Source: Bacillus siamensis KCTC 13613 (lineage in GTDB: Bacteria; Bacillota; Bacilli; Bacillales; Bacillaceae). Taken from it: DNA of 64,000 bases. The stretch spans positions 45,863 through 109,862 of the forward strand of contig NZ_AJVF01000023.1 in assembly GCF_000262045.1 (NCBI RefSeq), written 5' to 3'. Position 1 is the first letter of the stretch; each line of letters starts with the position of its first letter. A program made the translations under genes and the position numbers. The notes below the pieces were generated by a model. It saw nothing but the letters and a program-made list of their open reading frames with translations, made no database searches and was not told where the DNA came from. Positions 1-8,685 of this stretch are shown in pieces.

Positions 1-508
1 GCTTGAAACGTTCAAGGTTGCGTTTCATTTCTTCGTGCCAAAGCGCGAGCTTCAGACCGAATGTCGTCGGTTCCGCGTGTACGCCGTGCGTGCGGCCCAT
101 CATGACCGTGTATTTATGTTCTTTCGCTTTTTCTTTTATAATGTCAACAAATCTCTCAATGTCCTTGAGCAAAATCTCATTCGCCTGTTTTAATAGATAG
201 GAAAGAGCGGTATCCACGACATCTGTTGACGTCAGGCCGTAGTGAACCCATTTTCTTTCTTCGCCTAATGATTCTGAAACCGCGCGGGTGAATGCCACGA
301 CGTCATGGCGCGTATCCTGCTCGATTTCCAAAATGCGGTTAATGTCGAAAGACGCGTTTTCGCGCATGACTTTAACATCTTCTTTCGGAATGACGCCAAG
401 CTCAGCCCAGGCTTCACAGGCTAAAATCTCGACTTCCAGCCATGCCTGGTATCTGTTTTCGTCCGTCCAGATCGCGGACATTTCAGGTCTTGAATAACGT
501 TCGATCAT
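1..508 (-). CDS. purB: Adenylosuccinate lyase PurB, N-terminal part (runs off window)
   Basis: Adenylosuccinate lyase, which acts twice in purine synthesis (SAICAR to AICAR, adenylosuccinate to AMP). Only about the first 169 codons are present; the 3' end lies beyond position 1. The product begins [14 protein letters not shown], the usual Bacillus PurB start. The ATG at 508-506 overlaps the purK stop by one base (TAATG), so the two genes are translationally coupled in the purEKB operon. It should share the purE leader riboswitch and PurR control. Identity is from protein recognition; the catalytic C-terminal parts cannot be checked here. Confidence 0.95.
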   Translation of the reverse strand, partial: MIERYSRPEMSAIWTDENRYQAWLEVEILACEAWAELGVIPKEDVKVMRENASFDINRILEIEQDTRHDVVAFTRAVSESLGEERKWVHYGLTSTDVVDTALSYLLKQANEILLKDIERFVDIIKEKAKEHKYTVMMGRTHGVHAEPTTFGLKLALWHEEMKRNLERFK

Positions 509-1659
509 TATGCTCGTCCTCCGTCTCTTTTCATCCATATGTTCGTGATGTCCTGAATCCATTTTTCATCAGGCTCCCGCAAAAACGTTATATGCCCCAT
601 TTTGCGGCCTTTTTTAATTTCATGTTTTCCGTACAAATACAGTTTGGCTTCTTTTAAAAGCTCCGTATGCTCCTCCGCCAGCTTCACTTCATCACCGAGA
701 AGATTCACCATCATTCCCGGTTTGAGCAGATCGGTTCGGCCGAGAGGAAGTCCGCAGACCGCTCTGATGTGCTGTTCGAACTGGCTCGTTTCACAAAGGT
801 CGAGCGTATAATGCCCCGAATTGTGAGGACGCGGCGCCAGTTCATTGATCAAAAGGTCTCCGTCTTCTGTGACGAACATTTCTACCGCAAGCGGCCCGAC
901 AAGCTCCAATTTCTCCGCGAGCTGAACGGCAAGCGCCTCTGCCCGCTTTTGAACCGTTTCCTCCGCTCTCGCGGGCACGATGCTTTGGAACAGAATATTA
1001 TTTTTGTGGATATTTTCAGCAGCCGGAAAGGTTGAAATCTCTCCGTGCACCGATCTTGTCACGATAACGGAAAGCTCCATCCGGAATGACACCCAGCTTT
1101 CCAGTATGCACGTGCCGTTTTCTAGCAGCGCGGCCGCTTCATCTGTCTGTCCTTCTTCCTTAATGACAAATTGACCTTTCCCGTCATATCCGCCGCGGCA
1201 TGTTTTCAGCACTGCCGGAAGCCCCAATGACTGAACGGCTTCCTCAAGCTCCCGTCTGCTGTTTACGATCCGATAAGGAGCGACCTGACATCCGGCTGAC
1301 TGGATCGCCTTTTTTTCCGTTTCCCTGTTTTGGGTGATAAGCAGCAGCTCGCTTCCTTGGGGAAGGTATGCATGTTCTTTGAGCCAGTTGAGCGCCTCGT
1401 AATCGATATTTTCAAATTCGTACGTAATGATATCGCTGACTCCGGCCAATTTTTGAATCGCTTCACGGTCATTATACTGGGCGGTAATCTCAATATCGGC
1501 GATCTGTCCGCATGGCGAGTCTTTCACGGGATCGACGACTGCGACTTTATAGCCCATCTGTTTTGCGGCGACAGCCATCATTTTTCCGAGCTGTCCGCCT
1601 CCGATAATGCCGATGACGGCGCCGGGAAAAATCGTTTTTTTATCAGACAAGCTGATCAC
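508..1659 (-). CDS. purK: N5-carboxyaminoimidazole ribonucleotide synthase PurK
   Basis: ATP-grasp enzyme that carboxylates AIR with bicarbonate to N5-CAIR in purine synthesis. The N-terminus has the nucleotide-binding stretch [16 protein letters not shown], and the C-terminal half has the ATP-grasp part with [14 protein letters not shown]. The open frame reaches 1689, but the first ATG adds an unlikely 10-residue lead. I place the start at the GTG at 1659, giving 383 aa and a 17-nt overlap with purE; a TTG at 1650 is also possible and fits the B. subtilis protein length. The stop overlaps the purB ATG. Family assignment is secure, the exact start is not. Confidence 0.93.
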   Translation of the reverse strand: MISLSDKKTIFPGAVIGIIGGGQLGKMMAVAAKQMGYKVAVVDPVKDSPCGQIADIEITAQYNDREAIQKLAGVSDIITYEFENIDYEALNWLKEHAYLPQGSELLLITQNRETEKKAIQSAGCQVAPYRIVNSRRELEEAVQSLGLPAVLKTCRGGYDGKGQFVIKEEGQTDEAAALLENGTCILESWVSFRMELSVIVTRSVHGEISTFPAAENIHKNNILFQSIVPARAEETVQKRAEALAVQLAEKLELVGPLAVEMFVTEDGDLLINELAPRPHNSGHYTLDLCETSQFEQHIRAVCGLPLGRTDLLKPGMMVNLLGDEVKLAEEHTELLKEAKLYLYGKHEIKKGRKMGHITFLREPDEKWIQDITNIWMKRDGGRA

Positions 1660-2131
1660 TGCTTTCCAGCACCGTTTGTTTTGTCGCATTTCTTCTCGCC
1701 TCTAGTTTATCCGCAATATCACCGTCAAATGCCGACAAAATTTGCGCGGCTAACAGACCCGCGTTCACTGCGCCCGCTTTCCCGATCGCCGTCGTCGCGA
1801 CCGGCACGCCGCCGGGCATCTGTACGATAGACAGAAGAGAATCAAGCCCGTTAAGCGATTTCGTCTGAACCGGTACGCCGATCACCGGCAGCGTCGTTTT
1901 GGCCGCCGTCATTCCCGGCAGATGCGCCGCTCCCCCGGCTCCGGCAATAATGACTTTTAAACCCCTGTCTCTGGCGCTTTCTGCATATTCAAACATCAAA
2001 TCAGGCGTCCGATGCGCGGATACTACCTGTTTTTCATAAGGAATGTGAAGTTCGTCAAGTATGTCGCATGCATGTTTCATTGTCTCCCAATCGGAGGTGC
2101 TTCCCATGATGATTCCTGCTAGCGGCTGCAT
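1643..2131 (-). CDS. purE: N5-carboxyaminoimidazole ribonucleotide mutase PurE
   Basis: Catalytic subunit converting N5-CAIR to CAIR, partner of PurK. It has 162 aa, the usual class I PurE length. Visible signatures are [13 protein letters not shown] near the N-terminus, SAHRTPD at about 43-49, and the glycine-rich [11 protein letters not shown] at about 65-75. It is the first gene of the operon, with ATG at 2131 after an AGGTGGGA-type ribosome site. It overlaps purK by 17 nt. Control is through the upstream guanine-type riboswitch with its terminator, and through the PurBoxes. Confidence 0.97.
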   Translation of the reverse strand: MQPLAGIIMGSTSDWETMKHACDILDELHIPYEKQVVSAHRTPDLMFEYAESARDRGLKVIIAGAGGAAHLPGMTAAKTTLPVIGVPVQTKSLNGLDSLLSIVQMPGGVPVATTAIGKAGAVNAGLLAAQILSAFDGDIADKLEARRNATKQTVLESSDQLV

Positions 2132-2164
2132 TCTGTTCCCACCTTCTCATGCTTTGTTTTTCAG

Positions 2165-2218
2165 AAAAAAAAAGCCCGGCTTATATTGCAACTATGAGGA
2201 AGCAATACAAACCGGGCA
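2165..2218 (-). terminator. Intrinsic terminator of the purE leader riboswitch
   Basis: On the minus strand GCCCGGTTTGTATTGC pairs with GCAATATAAGCCGGGC (arms at 2203-2218 and 2175-2190) and is followed by a run of ten T. It sits between the aptamer and purE, as expected for a riboswitch expression platform that stops transcription when ligand is bound. Confidence 0.93.
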
Positions 2219-2277
2219 TGGCGCGCGTATCGTCAGTCGTTCGCTTCTGCGATATCCATGTCAGCTGTTTATCACTT

Positions 2278-2350
2278 TCCTGCATAGTCCGGCCGTTTAC
2301 GGCAGCCGGGTAGAAACTTATGGGCCATATTCCCAAGATTATATGAGGTC
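2278..2350 (-). promoter_or_regulatory. Purine (guanine-class) riboswitch aptamer, purE operon
   Basis: Minus-strand sequence contains the conserved purine aptamer blocks: TATAATC, then ATATGGCCC, AAGTTTCTACC, CCGTAAA and GACTATG. The base before TATG is C, the discriminator for guanine or hypoxanthine rather than adenine. The P2/P3 arms (GGG/CCC and CGGCTGCCG/CGGCCG) are present. It lies about 150 nt upstream of purE and before the terminator, so binding of guanine or hypoxanthine should turn the operon off. Confidence 0.96.
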
Positions 2351-2369
2351 GTGTTTTGATTTCATGTTT

Positions 2370-2398
2370 ATCTTAACAACGGACTTGGATAATGTCAA
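2370..2398 (-). promoter_or_regulatory. Sigma-A promoter of the purEKB operon
   Basis: Minus-strand -35 TTGACA (2398-2393), a 17-nt spacer and -10 TAAGAT (2375-2370). It sits directly upstream of the aptamer and matches the promoter I remember for B. subtilis purE. Confidence 0.85.
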
Positions 2399-2403
2399 CG
2401 ACA

Positions 2404-2445
2404 TTATCGAACGATATAAAAATTCTTTCTTTTAATGTTCGTGTT
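2404..2445. promoter_or_regulatory. Paired PurBoxes for PurR
   Basis: Two inverted CGAAC cores lie just upstream of the -35: TATCGAACGATA on the + strand (core 2408-2412) and ACACGAACATTA on the minus strand (core 2437-2441). They fit the PurBox pattern of the Bacillus purine repressor PurR. The distal box abuts the yebG stop codon. Confidence 0.7.
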
Positions 2446-2642
2446 TAGATCAATTTCCCTTCAAATACGATTTTTTTCCCGCAAGGAACAACTTGAATTG
2501 ATCCATTTTCTTTCTTTTCTGTAAAGATCGGCTCTTCCATCCGCCGGACGGGCATATAGCCCTCTTCCTTCATTAAAGTAAGAATGGTGTCGATCGTTTC
2601 GTGTTCCGTTACTTCAAACCGTTTTTTCTTTGGCTTTGTCAT
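2445..2642 (-). CDS. yebG: YebG, small NETI-motif protein
   Basis: 65-aa basic protein ([11 protein letters not shown]...HETID...[11 protein letters not shown]). It matches B. subtilis YebG, which I know as a conserved small protein with a NETI-like motif and no established function. The ATG overlaps the yebE stop by 4 nt (ATGA), so the two are cotranscribed and probably translationally coupled. No membrane segment or catalytic motif is visible. Confidence 0.88.
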   Translation of the reverse strand: MTKPKKKRFEVTEHETIDTILTLMKEEGYMPVRRMEEPIFTEKKENGSIQVVPCGKKIVFEGKLI

Positions 2643-3193
2643 TCCTTAATTCTCCTCTTCTTCACTGCTTTCACCCAGAATCCGCCGTGGATCGCTTTCG
2701 GCTCAAAAGCGATGATAAACGCTTTTTCATCGAGCGTTTTAATCGTATCATACAGCTGAAGCTCATATTTGCGCGGCGTCAGAATCTGCATGGCGGTCCG
2801 GTCCCCTTCAAGGCCGCCCGCGACCCAGCTTGTGACTCCGTATCCTTTTTCCCGAAGCTGTTTCGGCAGGTCCAGATCAAGCTCTTTCGTAATGACATTG
2901 ACTGTTATGTAGCCGAGCGCCAGTTTTTCTTCAATTTTCATTCCCACTATGACGCCGAGGCCGTAGCCGAGCGCGTAGGCAATGACGTTTTGAATCTGAT
3001 TCAGATTGCCGAGCACGAGACTCAAGCCGGTCACATACACAAGGATTTCAACCGTACTGATGCCTGCTGCAAAATAGCGCTGCCCCTTTAATGTAAGGAT
3101 CATCCTGATCGTAAAGAAAGAGACATATATAATATTAATGATGAGAATAATGAGAACCATACCTATACTGTTGGATAAAATCGTCTGCATCAT
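2639..3193 (-). CDS. yebE: YebE, UPF0316 (DUF2179-type) membrane protein
   Basis: 184 aa. Three hydrophobic segments fill the first ~90 residues ([36 protein letters not shown], and a Gly-rich segment). A soluble C-terminal domain carries [11 protein letters not shown] and [11 protein letters not shown], typical of the DUF2179 domain also seen in YitT proteins. Function is unknown. ATG at 3193 follows a strong GAGGAGGGGG site. It is the first gene of a yebE-yebG pair that reads toward purE. Confidence 0.9.
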   Translation of the reverse strand: MMQTILSNSIGMVLIILIINIIYVSFFTIRMILTLKGQRYFAAGISTVEILVYVTGLSLVLGNLNQIQNVIAYALGYGLGVIVGMKIEEKLALGYITVNVITKELDLDLPKQLREKGYGVTSWVAGGLEGDRTAMQILTPRKYELQLYDTIKTLDEKAFIIAFEPKAIHGGFWVKAVKKRRIKE

Positions 3194-3273
3194 TGATTCC
3201 CCCTCCTCTGACTTTGAAAAGCCAATCTTTCAATTAAGGATAGTTTACCCTCTTTTGATCATTTTCAAAAGAA

Positions 3274-3297
3274 AAAAAAGCCCGCCCCAAGGCAGAC
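3274..3297 (-). terminator. Terminator downstream of yebD
   Basis: Minus-strand GTCTGCC/GGCGGGC stem (with G-T pairs) and a 4-nt loop, followed by eight T. It lies about 14 nt after the yebD stop. Confidence 0.7.
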
Positions 3298-3310
3298 TTT
3301 CAAACTCTTT

Positions 3311-3529
3311 TCAGTGAAGCTCAGCTTTCTTCAATCGTTTGACCGCTTCATATTCCTTTTCAAGCTCGCTCAGCGTGTATCCGGACAGTTCCTGAACATG
3401 GTTTTGGTATAACCCTGAGCGGATCAGCTTGGTCCTCAGATGCTGTTTTTTCCGATTAATGGCTTCTCGCAACAACGGGGCCATCCTCATCATCCTTTCC
3501 GAATCATAAAGATTAATGCCGCTTTCCAA
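3311..3529 (-). CDS. yebD: YebD, small charged protein of unknown function
   Basis: 72-aa, mostly helical and charged protein (LREAINRKKQHLRTKL, SELEKEYEAVKRLKK). Position between yebC and yebE fits B. subtilis yebD. The start appears to be TTG at 3529, 9 nt after a GGGAG ribosome site; a later ATG would lose a conserved-looking N-terminus. No known domain is recognised. It ends just before its own terminator. Confidence 0.72.
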   Translation of the reverse strand: MESGINLYDSERMMRMAPLLREAINRKKQHLRTKLIRSGLYQNHVQELSGYTLSELEKEYEAVKRLKKAELH

Positions 3530-3621
3530 TTTCTGTTGCTCCCATCATATATCGGACGGCTTTTCAAAACAACACGCTTTATTAGAAATATTTGTAAACA
3601 TTGTGAAAGACAAATTTCGAC

Positions 3622-4404
3622 TTATAAAGGGATCAGCGAGGCAGTAAAGTACTCTGAAATAAGCGGCCAAGTCACAGCCGTAAAGACGAGCATGATGATG
3701 ACCGCCGCAGAAATACAGTACATCACGTCGACGGCAGGATTCTCAGCCGATTTGTACAGAATCTGCACAAACTGCACCATCGCCGATGCAGCCAGAAATA
3801 AGGTCAGCGCCGTAAACACCACGGTGATAACCGGCAGATTCAATATCGCGAAAATCATCCACACGATAGAGCAGACGACAGCCGGAACAAGAAGTGAACC
3901 GACTCCCGCGGCCGCATCCCGCATCGTAATTTTCTGTTTCAGCAGATAGCGTGATACAAGCCAGACCGCGCCGGCCGCAGCGGCAAAAAAGACGAGCGAA
4001 TACACGAGAACGACGGTAAAGCCGTCAAAAAACGTGTGATGCCGTTCCCCGTATCCAAGCGGTCTCTGCTGGCTCGCCCTCAGCTGAAACCAATTTCCGG
4101 TTGAGAAAAAAATACTGAATACAAGCATTGAAATAAGAGCATATTTAAAGCGGGAAAAGCCGTCTTCTCCAACGACCTTCACCGGTGATGTCAAAATGCG
4201 CAATGCGAAACGGCAATAACGTTTGACCGCGGCCCATACAGAAGCGAGTTTTTCCGTAAAAGCCGGAGCCGGGCGCCGTTCCTTTTCTTTCTTCTTTTGC
4301 TTTTGATAACGTCCCGCTTTTCTGGACATTCTCGAGAGCGGTTCCTCATCAGTTCCCTGATGCTGTTTTTCTTCTTCCAACGTTTCTTTTCTTTCTTCCG
4401 TCAT
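3622..4404 (-). CDS. yebC: YebC, Yip1-type multi-spanning membrane protein
   Basis: 260 aa with the start I chose: ATG at 4404, 8 nt after an ATAGGAG site (the open frame extends to 4497 without a better signal). The first ~60 residues are polar and strongly basic/acidic (KQKKKEKERRP). Then come five hydrophobic segments, a layout typical of the bacterial Yip1/DUF family. B. subtilis YebC occupies the same place between pbuG and yebD. No biochemical role is known to me. Confidence 0.8.
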   Translation of the reverse strand: MTEERKETLEEEKQHQGTDEEPLSRMSRKAGRYQKQKKKEKERRPAPAFTEKLASVWAAVKRYCRFALRILTSPVKVVGEDGFSRFKYALISMLVFSIFFSTGNWFQLRASQQRPLGYGERHHTFFDGFTVVLVYSLVFFAAAAGAVWLVSRYLLKQKITMRDAAAGVGSLLVPAVVCSIVWMIFAILNLPVITVVFTALTLFLAASAMVQFVQILYKSAENPAVDVMYCISAAVIIMLVFTAVTWPLISEYFTASLIPL

Positions 4405-4570
4405 GTCAGCAACTCCTATCAAAAAAATACGGCGGAATTTGTTAAGCAAGAAAATAAAACACTTATATAAGGTACCGAAGCGTCCTTCATCAGTCAAGCG
4501 GTTTTCTTCACCCGGACACCTACATGACGTTTTATATTATGTATTGGTTTTACGGAATAGGACAAAAACA

Positions 4571-4598
4571 AAAAACCGGCTGTCCTCAGCCGGTTTTT
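4571..4598. terminator. Terminator after pbuG
   Basis: AAAACCGGCTG tcct CAGCCGGTTTT hairpin with A-run before and T-run after. It works in both directions and lies just after the pbuG stop. Confidence 0.9.
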
Positions 4599-4601
4599 CC
4601 G

Positions 4602-5924
4602 TTATTTCAAGAAGATAAAATACAGGATAAAGATGACGAACAGCCCGTACATAATCGGGTGGACGCTTTTTCCTTTTCCTTTGCAGATCATTGTAATCGG
4701 GTAGAAAATAAAACCGATCGCAATCCCCGTCGCAATGCTGTACGTCAGCGGCATCATAATCATCGTTAAAAATGCCGGCACAGCCACCTCGAATTTATCC
4801 CAGGCGATCTTACCGAGCGGCGCCACCATCAGCGCGCCGACGATAATTAAAGCCGGAGCCGTCACATTCGTGGTGACTACTGACAGAAGCGGCGAGAAAA
4901 ACATCGCCAGCAAAAAGAGAATGCCCGTCACAACAGCCGCGAACCCGGAGCGCGCTCCCGCCGCAACGCCTGAGCTTGATTCAACATAAGAAGTCGTTGT
5001 AGACGTACCGAGCACGGCTCCGATAACGATTGAAGTTGAATCTGCCAAAAGCGCTCTTCCCGCACGCGGAAGTTTGTTTTCCTTCATCAGTCCGGCCTGT
5101 GTCGCTACAGCTACCAGCGTACCGGCCGTATCGAAAAATCCGACGAACAGGAAAGTTAAAATGACAATCAGCATTTGTACGGAAAAGATATCCGGAAGGT
5201 GCATCCACGCCTGTCCGAAAGTCGGCGCAAGACTCGGCACGCTGCCGACAATGTGTGTCGGAACCGGAATCAGCCCGCAGATCATACCGGCAACCGCCGT
5301 CAGAAGCATTCCGATAAATACGCCGCCGTTTACGCGAAGCACCATCAGAATGACCGTCACAATAACACCGAAAACCGTCAGCAACACAGGCCCGCTGTGA
5401 ATATTGCCGATAGATACCAAAGTCGATGAGTTCGCTTCAATAATGCCCGAACCCTGCAAACCGACAAATGTAATGAATAAACCGATACCCGCGCCGACCG
5501 CTAATTTCAGCTCAGGCGGAATCGCATTAATGATTTTTTCCCGCAATCCCGTCAGCGAAAGCGCTACGAAGATAATTCCGGAAATCAAGACACCGGAAAG
5601 CGCAGCCTGCCATGAAATCCCCATGCCGAGGACGACAGAGAAAGCAAAAAACGCGTTTAATCCCATACCCGGCGCAATCGCGATCGGATACTTTGCAATG
5701 AGCCCCATTAAAATACACCCGGCCGCAGATGCAAGAGCTGTAGCGGTGAACACCGCGCCCTGATCAATTTTTAATGCTTCCGGAAATCCTTTCACACCGT
5801 TTAAAGACAATGTGAGCGGATTGACGAACAGAATGTACGCCATTGACAAAAAGGTCGTTAAACCGCCGATGATTTCATTACGATAGCTTGTCCCCAGCTC
5901 ATCAAACTGAAAAAATTGCTTCAA
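4602..5924 (-). CDS. pbuG: Hypoxanthine/guanine permease PbuG
   Basis: 440-aa purine permease of the AzgA/NCS2 group with 12-13 hydrophobic segments. Landmarks are TTFLSMAYILFVNP near the N-terminus, APGMGLNAFFAF, and GFFDTAGTLVAVATQAG. It imports hypoxanthine and guanine across the membrane. The open frame reaches an ATG at 5975, but an AAGGAGG site sits 8 nt before a TTG at 5924, and from there the protein starts MKQFFQFDELG as in B. subtilis. I therefore use the TTG. The longer start would begin at the riboswitch terminator. Expression is controlled by the upstream guanine-type riboswitch and probably PurR. Confidence 0.95.
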   Translation of the reverse strand: MKQFFQFDELGTSYRNEIIGGLTTFLSMAYILFVNPLTLSLNGVKGFPEALKIDQGAVFTATALASAAGCILMGLIAKYPIAIAPGMGLNAFFAFSVVLGMGISWQAALSGVLISGIIFVALSLTGLREKIINAIPPELKLAVGAGIGLFITFVGLQGSGIIEANSSTLVSIGNIHSGPVLLTVFGVIVTVILMVLRVNGGVFIGMLLTAVAGMICGLIPVPTHIVGSVPSLAPTFGQAWMHLPDIFSVQMLIVILTFLFVGFFDTAGTLVAVATQAGLMKENKLPRAGRALLADSTSIVIGAVLGTSTTTSYVESSSGVAAGARSGFAAVVTGILFLLAMFFSPLLSVVTTNVTAPALIIVGALMVAPLGKIAWDKFEVAVPAFLTMIMMPLTYSIATGIAIGFIFYPITMICKGKGKSVHPIMYGLFVIFILYFIFLK

Positions 5925-5976
5925 GCCAATTGCCTCCTTCATTCTCTCCCATTTATTCTGCCCGTTATCCGCCAAA

Positions 5977-6006
5977 TAAAAAACGCCCCAAATACATTTG
6001 GGACGC
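5977..6006 (-). terminator. Riboswitch terminator upstream of pbuG
   Basis: Minus-strand GCGTCCCAAAT gta TTTGGGGCG followed by a T-rich tail. It is placed between the aptamer and the pbuG ribosome site, so it is the off-switch of the riboswitch. Confidence 0.9.
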
Positions 6007-6071
6007 TTGACTACATACGTTCAGTCTGAATAAATAAGAATGGATTATTTATATCAAACGATTGAGATTGA

Positions 6072-6140
6072 TCCGTAGTCAAGCCATTTACGGTAGCTTG
6101 GTAGAAACTTGCGGGCCATATCCCCGCCATTATACGATAT
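6072..6140 (-). promoter_or_regulatory. Purine (guanine-class) riboswitch aptamer, pbuG
   Basis: Minus strand shows TATAATGGCG, ATATGGCCC, AAGTTTCTACC, CCGTAAA and GACTACGG in order, with loop arms able to form P2 and P3. The discriminator is C (GAC before TACG), which predicts guanine or hypoxanthine binding. Confidence 0.95.
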
Positions 6141-6163
6141 CTGCATATTTGATTTCTGAGTCT

Positions 6164-6206
6164 ATTGTATCAATTCAATTTTGAAAACTCAATAAAAAAA
6201 ACGAAC
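6164..6206 (-). promoter_or_regulatory. pbuG promoter with upstream PurBox
   Basis: Minus-strand -35 TTGAGT (6192-6187), 17-nt spacer and -10 TACAAT (6169-6164). Just upstream, the + strand has ACGAACAAT, a PurBox-like core; a convincing second inverted box is not clear. The same region holds a weak AACAA/TTGTT hairpin with a T-run that may end the anti-sigma gene transcript. Confidence 0.6.
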
Positions 6207-6280
6207 AATCTTGTTTGAAAAAATTAGTTTATTCGTCAATTGACCAATAATGGAAGACGGCAAAAGCCGCCTTCCTGACA

Positions 6281-7723
6281 TCATTTTCCGTCCGCAGGCC
6301 GGACCGGCACCGAGAATGTGATCCCCTTGTCATCCGCCAGCAAGTTCATAACCGTTTGATTGACGTACAAAGCATATGAATCGAATGAAAAATCGCGCAA
6401 TGAATAGTCTTTATCTGATGAATCATCTAATTCAAAAACAGATTCCATTTCACCCGTTTTAAGGTTCGTGACTTTCGCCTTATTCCCTTTCAGATAATAG
6501 CCTTTTTCATACTCATGAAGCGATGGCCAGGTTTTCATTTTTTTCGTATTGCCGAGACCGATTGATTCACCGACATTCATCAACTGATCTTTATCCGTTT
6601 TGCTTACATCAATTCCGCTGAATTGATAATCGACAATTACCCGTCTGCCTTGCTGTTTGATCTTTTTGATGGTGATGCCGACATGATGATGTTTCGTTTT
6701 ATAACTGACGGGCAGTTTTGTTTTCAGAGGCACGATTTCTCCAGGCTCTGATTCTGATTTTACATCACCCGTGATGAAAAGTGTTTTCGCTTTCGGGTCT
6801 ATCGGTTTGCTGAATTGAGTTTGGCCGCGTACTCTTTTCCCGCCGCCGGGAAGGTTCTTTCTGCTGCCAAGTTCAATATTCGACATCGTCATTTCATAAT
6901 GGTTTCCAGCATCATCCGATGCCTCGTAAATCGAGATGGCATCATTTTTAGCAGCATCGTGAAAGTCGACTGAATACAGGAGAGCCGATCCCGTCGTTCC
7001 GTTTTCCGCCCGGATATCGAAAAAGCGGTATAGTCCGTGATTTACATTCACAGCTTTCGTTCCTTCAAGAGAAACTGACTTTTGTTTTTTAATCGGGAGT
7101 GTAAAGCGCCAGTTTCCGGGGATATCCTTGATTTGTTTAATGACAAGCGGAAGCTTATCACCGTCTTTCATCTTTGGGCCGTCCGCAAAAAAGCGAAGCT
7201 GCCCCCCGTACTGCCCGTCTTTCATTTTTTTCATGCCCTGACTGTCATAATCCAAAGATAATATATTCCGGCTGTCTTTATAATCGACTTCAAAAGGAAT
7301 ATCCTCCTCATCAGATTTCAAATTGTCAACGGTAAAATTGTAAACGAGCTGTCCGCTGTCGTAATACACACTTTTCACTGTAACCGTAATCCCGCGCGAT
7401 TCCGCTTTCTCGTTCAGTTTTGTCACCAAATTGCTTTTAAACAGCGCAGAACCTGCCTTATCCTGAAATACCCTGTAAATCTGCCCGGCAACAGGGATGT
7501 TTCCCATAGCCGTATTAACGGAGGGCATGAACAAGCCTGAGGACAGATACAGAATAAACAAAGCAGCAGCAACCGCGAGGCTGTTTATCACTTTTCGTCC
7601 CCATCTCCGTCTGACGGCGCCTTCTTTTCCGGCACGGACAGCGGCGCTATGTATCACGTTTTTCAATTCAGCTTTCGGCACGTCAATGTCCTGATACAAT
7701 TGCTTCATTTGATGCTTTTCCAT
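6281..7723 (-). CDS. DUF4179-type membrane anti-sigma factor
   Basis: 480 aa. A ~40-residue cytoplasmic, basic N-terminus is followed by one membrane segment (about 46-65, SLAVAAALFILYLSSGLF) and a long extracellular domain rich in beta strands (AMGNIPVAGQIYRVF, then repeats such as TVDNLKSDEEDIPFEV). This is the usual build of a DUF4179/DUF5643 anti-sigma factor. The gene overlaps the sigma gene by 19 nt, so the pair is coupled; the protein should hold that sigma factor at the membrane until a signal arrives. I do not know the signal. It is not a gene I place at this locus in B. subtilis 168. Confidence 0.8.
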   Translation of the reverse strand: MEKHQMKQLYQDIDVPKAELKNVIHSAAVRAGKEGAVRRRWGRKVINSLAVAAALFILYLSSGLFMPSVNTAMGNIPVAGQIYRVFQDKAGSALFKSNLVTKLNEKAESRGITVTVKSVYYDSGQLVYNFTVDNLKSDEEDIPFEVDYKDSRNILSLDYDSQGMKKMKDGQYGGQLRFFADGPKMKDGDKLPLVIKQIKDIPGNWRFTLPIKKQKSVSLEGTKAVNVNHGLYRFFDIRAENGTTGSALLYSVDFHDAAKNDAISIYEASDDAGNHYEMTMSNIELGSRKNLPGGGKRVRGQTQFSKPIDPKAKTLFITGDVKSESEPGEIVPLKTKLPVSYKTKHHHVGITIKKIKQQGRRVIVDYQFSGIDVSKTDKDQLMNVGESIGLGNTKKMKTWPSLHEYEKGYYLKGNKAKVTNLKTGEMESVFELDDSSDKDYSLRDFSFDSYALYVNQTVMNLLADDKGITFSVPVRPADGK

Positions 7724-8238
7724 ATTTGTTTATCCTCCTTTTCCAGCTCCTGCTTCAATGCTTTTCTCGCCCTGTGGAGATGCGTTTTTACAGTGCCTTC
7801 CGCCATACCGGTCTGTTCAGCGATCATGGCAATCGAGAAATCTTGAAAATAATAAAGCTGAATGGTCAGCTGTATATGTTCGTCAAGCGTTTCCAGGGCA
7901 TTCCGAAGATCTATGTATTCTTCAATGTTCTTATTCTCCGCGCGTGTATCATGTTGCGGCTCAAACGGGATAACGTCTCCGTTCTTTTTCCTCATTGCAA
8001 AAATCGTATTAAGCAAAATCCGGATCAGCCACGTTTTAAAATATTTCGGCTCCTTCAGCTGCGCGATATGAAGAAAAGCCTTGTAAGCCGTTTCCTGCAC
8101 TGCGTCCAGCGTATCTTCTTTGTGATGCAAATAGAGATAAGCTGTTTTATATAAAGTATCCTGATGGGTTGTGATCAGTTTTTCAAAGGCTGAGGCATCA
8201 CCTTTTTTCGCCTTTTTGATCAATCGTTCTTCCTTCAC
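7705..8238 (-). CDS. ECF-family RNA polymerase sigma factor
   Basis: 177 aa with sigma-70 region 2 (about 20-85: LYKTAYLYLHHKEDTLDAV, then FKTWLIRILLN) and region 4 with the helix-turn-helix SIAMIAEQTGMAEGTVKTHL at about 137-156. No region 1 or 3, so it is an ECF factor. The open frame starts at a GTG inside the ribosome site; a GTG at 8238, 8 nt after AGGAGG, is the better start. It overlaps its membrane anti-sigma gene. An ECF-like TGAAAC element upstream suggests it drives its own gene. I cannot assign it to a named B. subtilis sigma. Confidence 0.85.
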   Translation of the reverse strand: MKEERLIKKAKKGDASAFEKLITTHQDTLYKTAYLYLHHKEDTLDAVQETAYKAFLHIAQLKEPKYFKTWLIRILLNTIFAMRKKNGDVIPFEPQHDTRAENKNIEEYIDLRNALETLDEHIQLTIQLYYFQDFSIAMIAEQTGMAEGTVKTHLHRARKALKQELEKEDKQIWKSIK

Positions 8239-8260
8239 CTTATCCACCTCCTATGCTGTT

Positions 8261-8288
8261 AGATATAAATCTGGGCAAAACGGTTTCA
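8261..8288 (-). promoter_or_regulatory. Possible ECF autoregulatory promoter
   Basis: Minus-strand TGAAACCGTTT (-35, starting at 8288), 16-nt spacer and ATATCT in the -10 place. The -35 is a textbook ECF element; the -10 lacks the common CGT core, so this is tentative. Confidence 0.45.
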
Positions 8289-8295
8289 AAAAGAT

Positions 8296-8333
8296 AAAAA
8301 AAACGCCTCTTTTTTAAAAAGAGGCGTTTTTTT
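8296..8333. terminator. Bidirectional terminator, probably the original guaA terminator
   Basis: AACGCCTCTTTTT / AAAAAGAGGCGTT hairpin with A and T runs on its two sides. It lies immediately beyond the left copy of the guaA tail repeat, so before the island inserted it would have directly followed guaA. Confidence 0.85.
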
Positions 8334-8339
8334 ATTGAT

Positions 8340-8354
8340 TTATTCCCACTCAAT
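8340..8354 (-). repeat. Left attachment repeat (copy of guaA 3' end)
   Basis: Minus strand reads ATTGAGTGGGAATAA, which is Ile-Glu-Trp-Glu-stop, the last residues of GuaA. It matches the true guaA end at 11738-11724 in 14 of 15 bases. These two copies delimit the island. Confidence 0.85.
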
Positions 8355-8407
8355 AATATATGGCACTTTAAAAACCTTTAGAATATTAATTTTTTTAACT
8401 GTAGACA

Positions 8408-8500
8408 TTAATTTGGTGGGGGTTTCGGTGGTCTACCAATATTATAAATAAATTCACCAAGTGCCAATTTATAATTTAATCCCATATAAACATAAGATCT
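8408..8500 (-). pseudogene. C-terminal fragment of an unidentified gene
   Basis: Open minus-strand tail of about 30 codons ending in GRPPKPPPN and a stop, with MGLNYKLALGEFIYN before it. A stop codon precedes it and there is no ribosome site, so it looks like the 3' end of a lost gene. I do not recognise the family. Confidence 0.35.
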
Positions 8501-8685
8501 TCAATTTTTAAATGTACCTGTTTTTATACGTATTTCTTTCCTAAATCGTCCGCATTTATAAAATTGAAATGGTAAAGAGCTTTTCCCTCTAATAGCAAAA
8601 CAATATTATTGCATATTTTGCCTAAAATTTAATTATATTGTATAATTAAATGTTAAAGGCTTTAATCAAAAAAGGAGAGAATCTA

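Noticed and set aside
5925..5975. Longer PbuG start at 5975
   Set aside because: It starts at the riboswitch terminator and would place AAGGAGG inside the gene; the TTG at 5924 has correct spacing and the B. subtilis N-terminus.
8650..8685. Upstream start of the PIN gene
   Set aside because: The ATG at 8686 has a perfect AAAGGAGA site; the extension contains that site.
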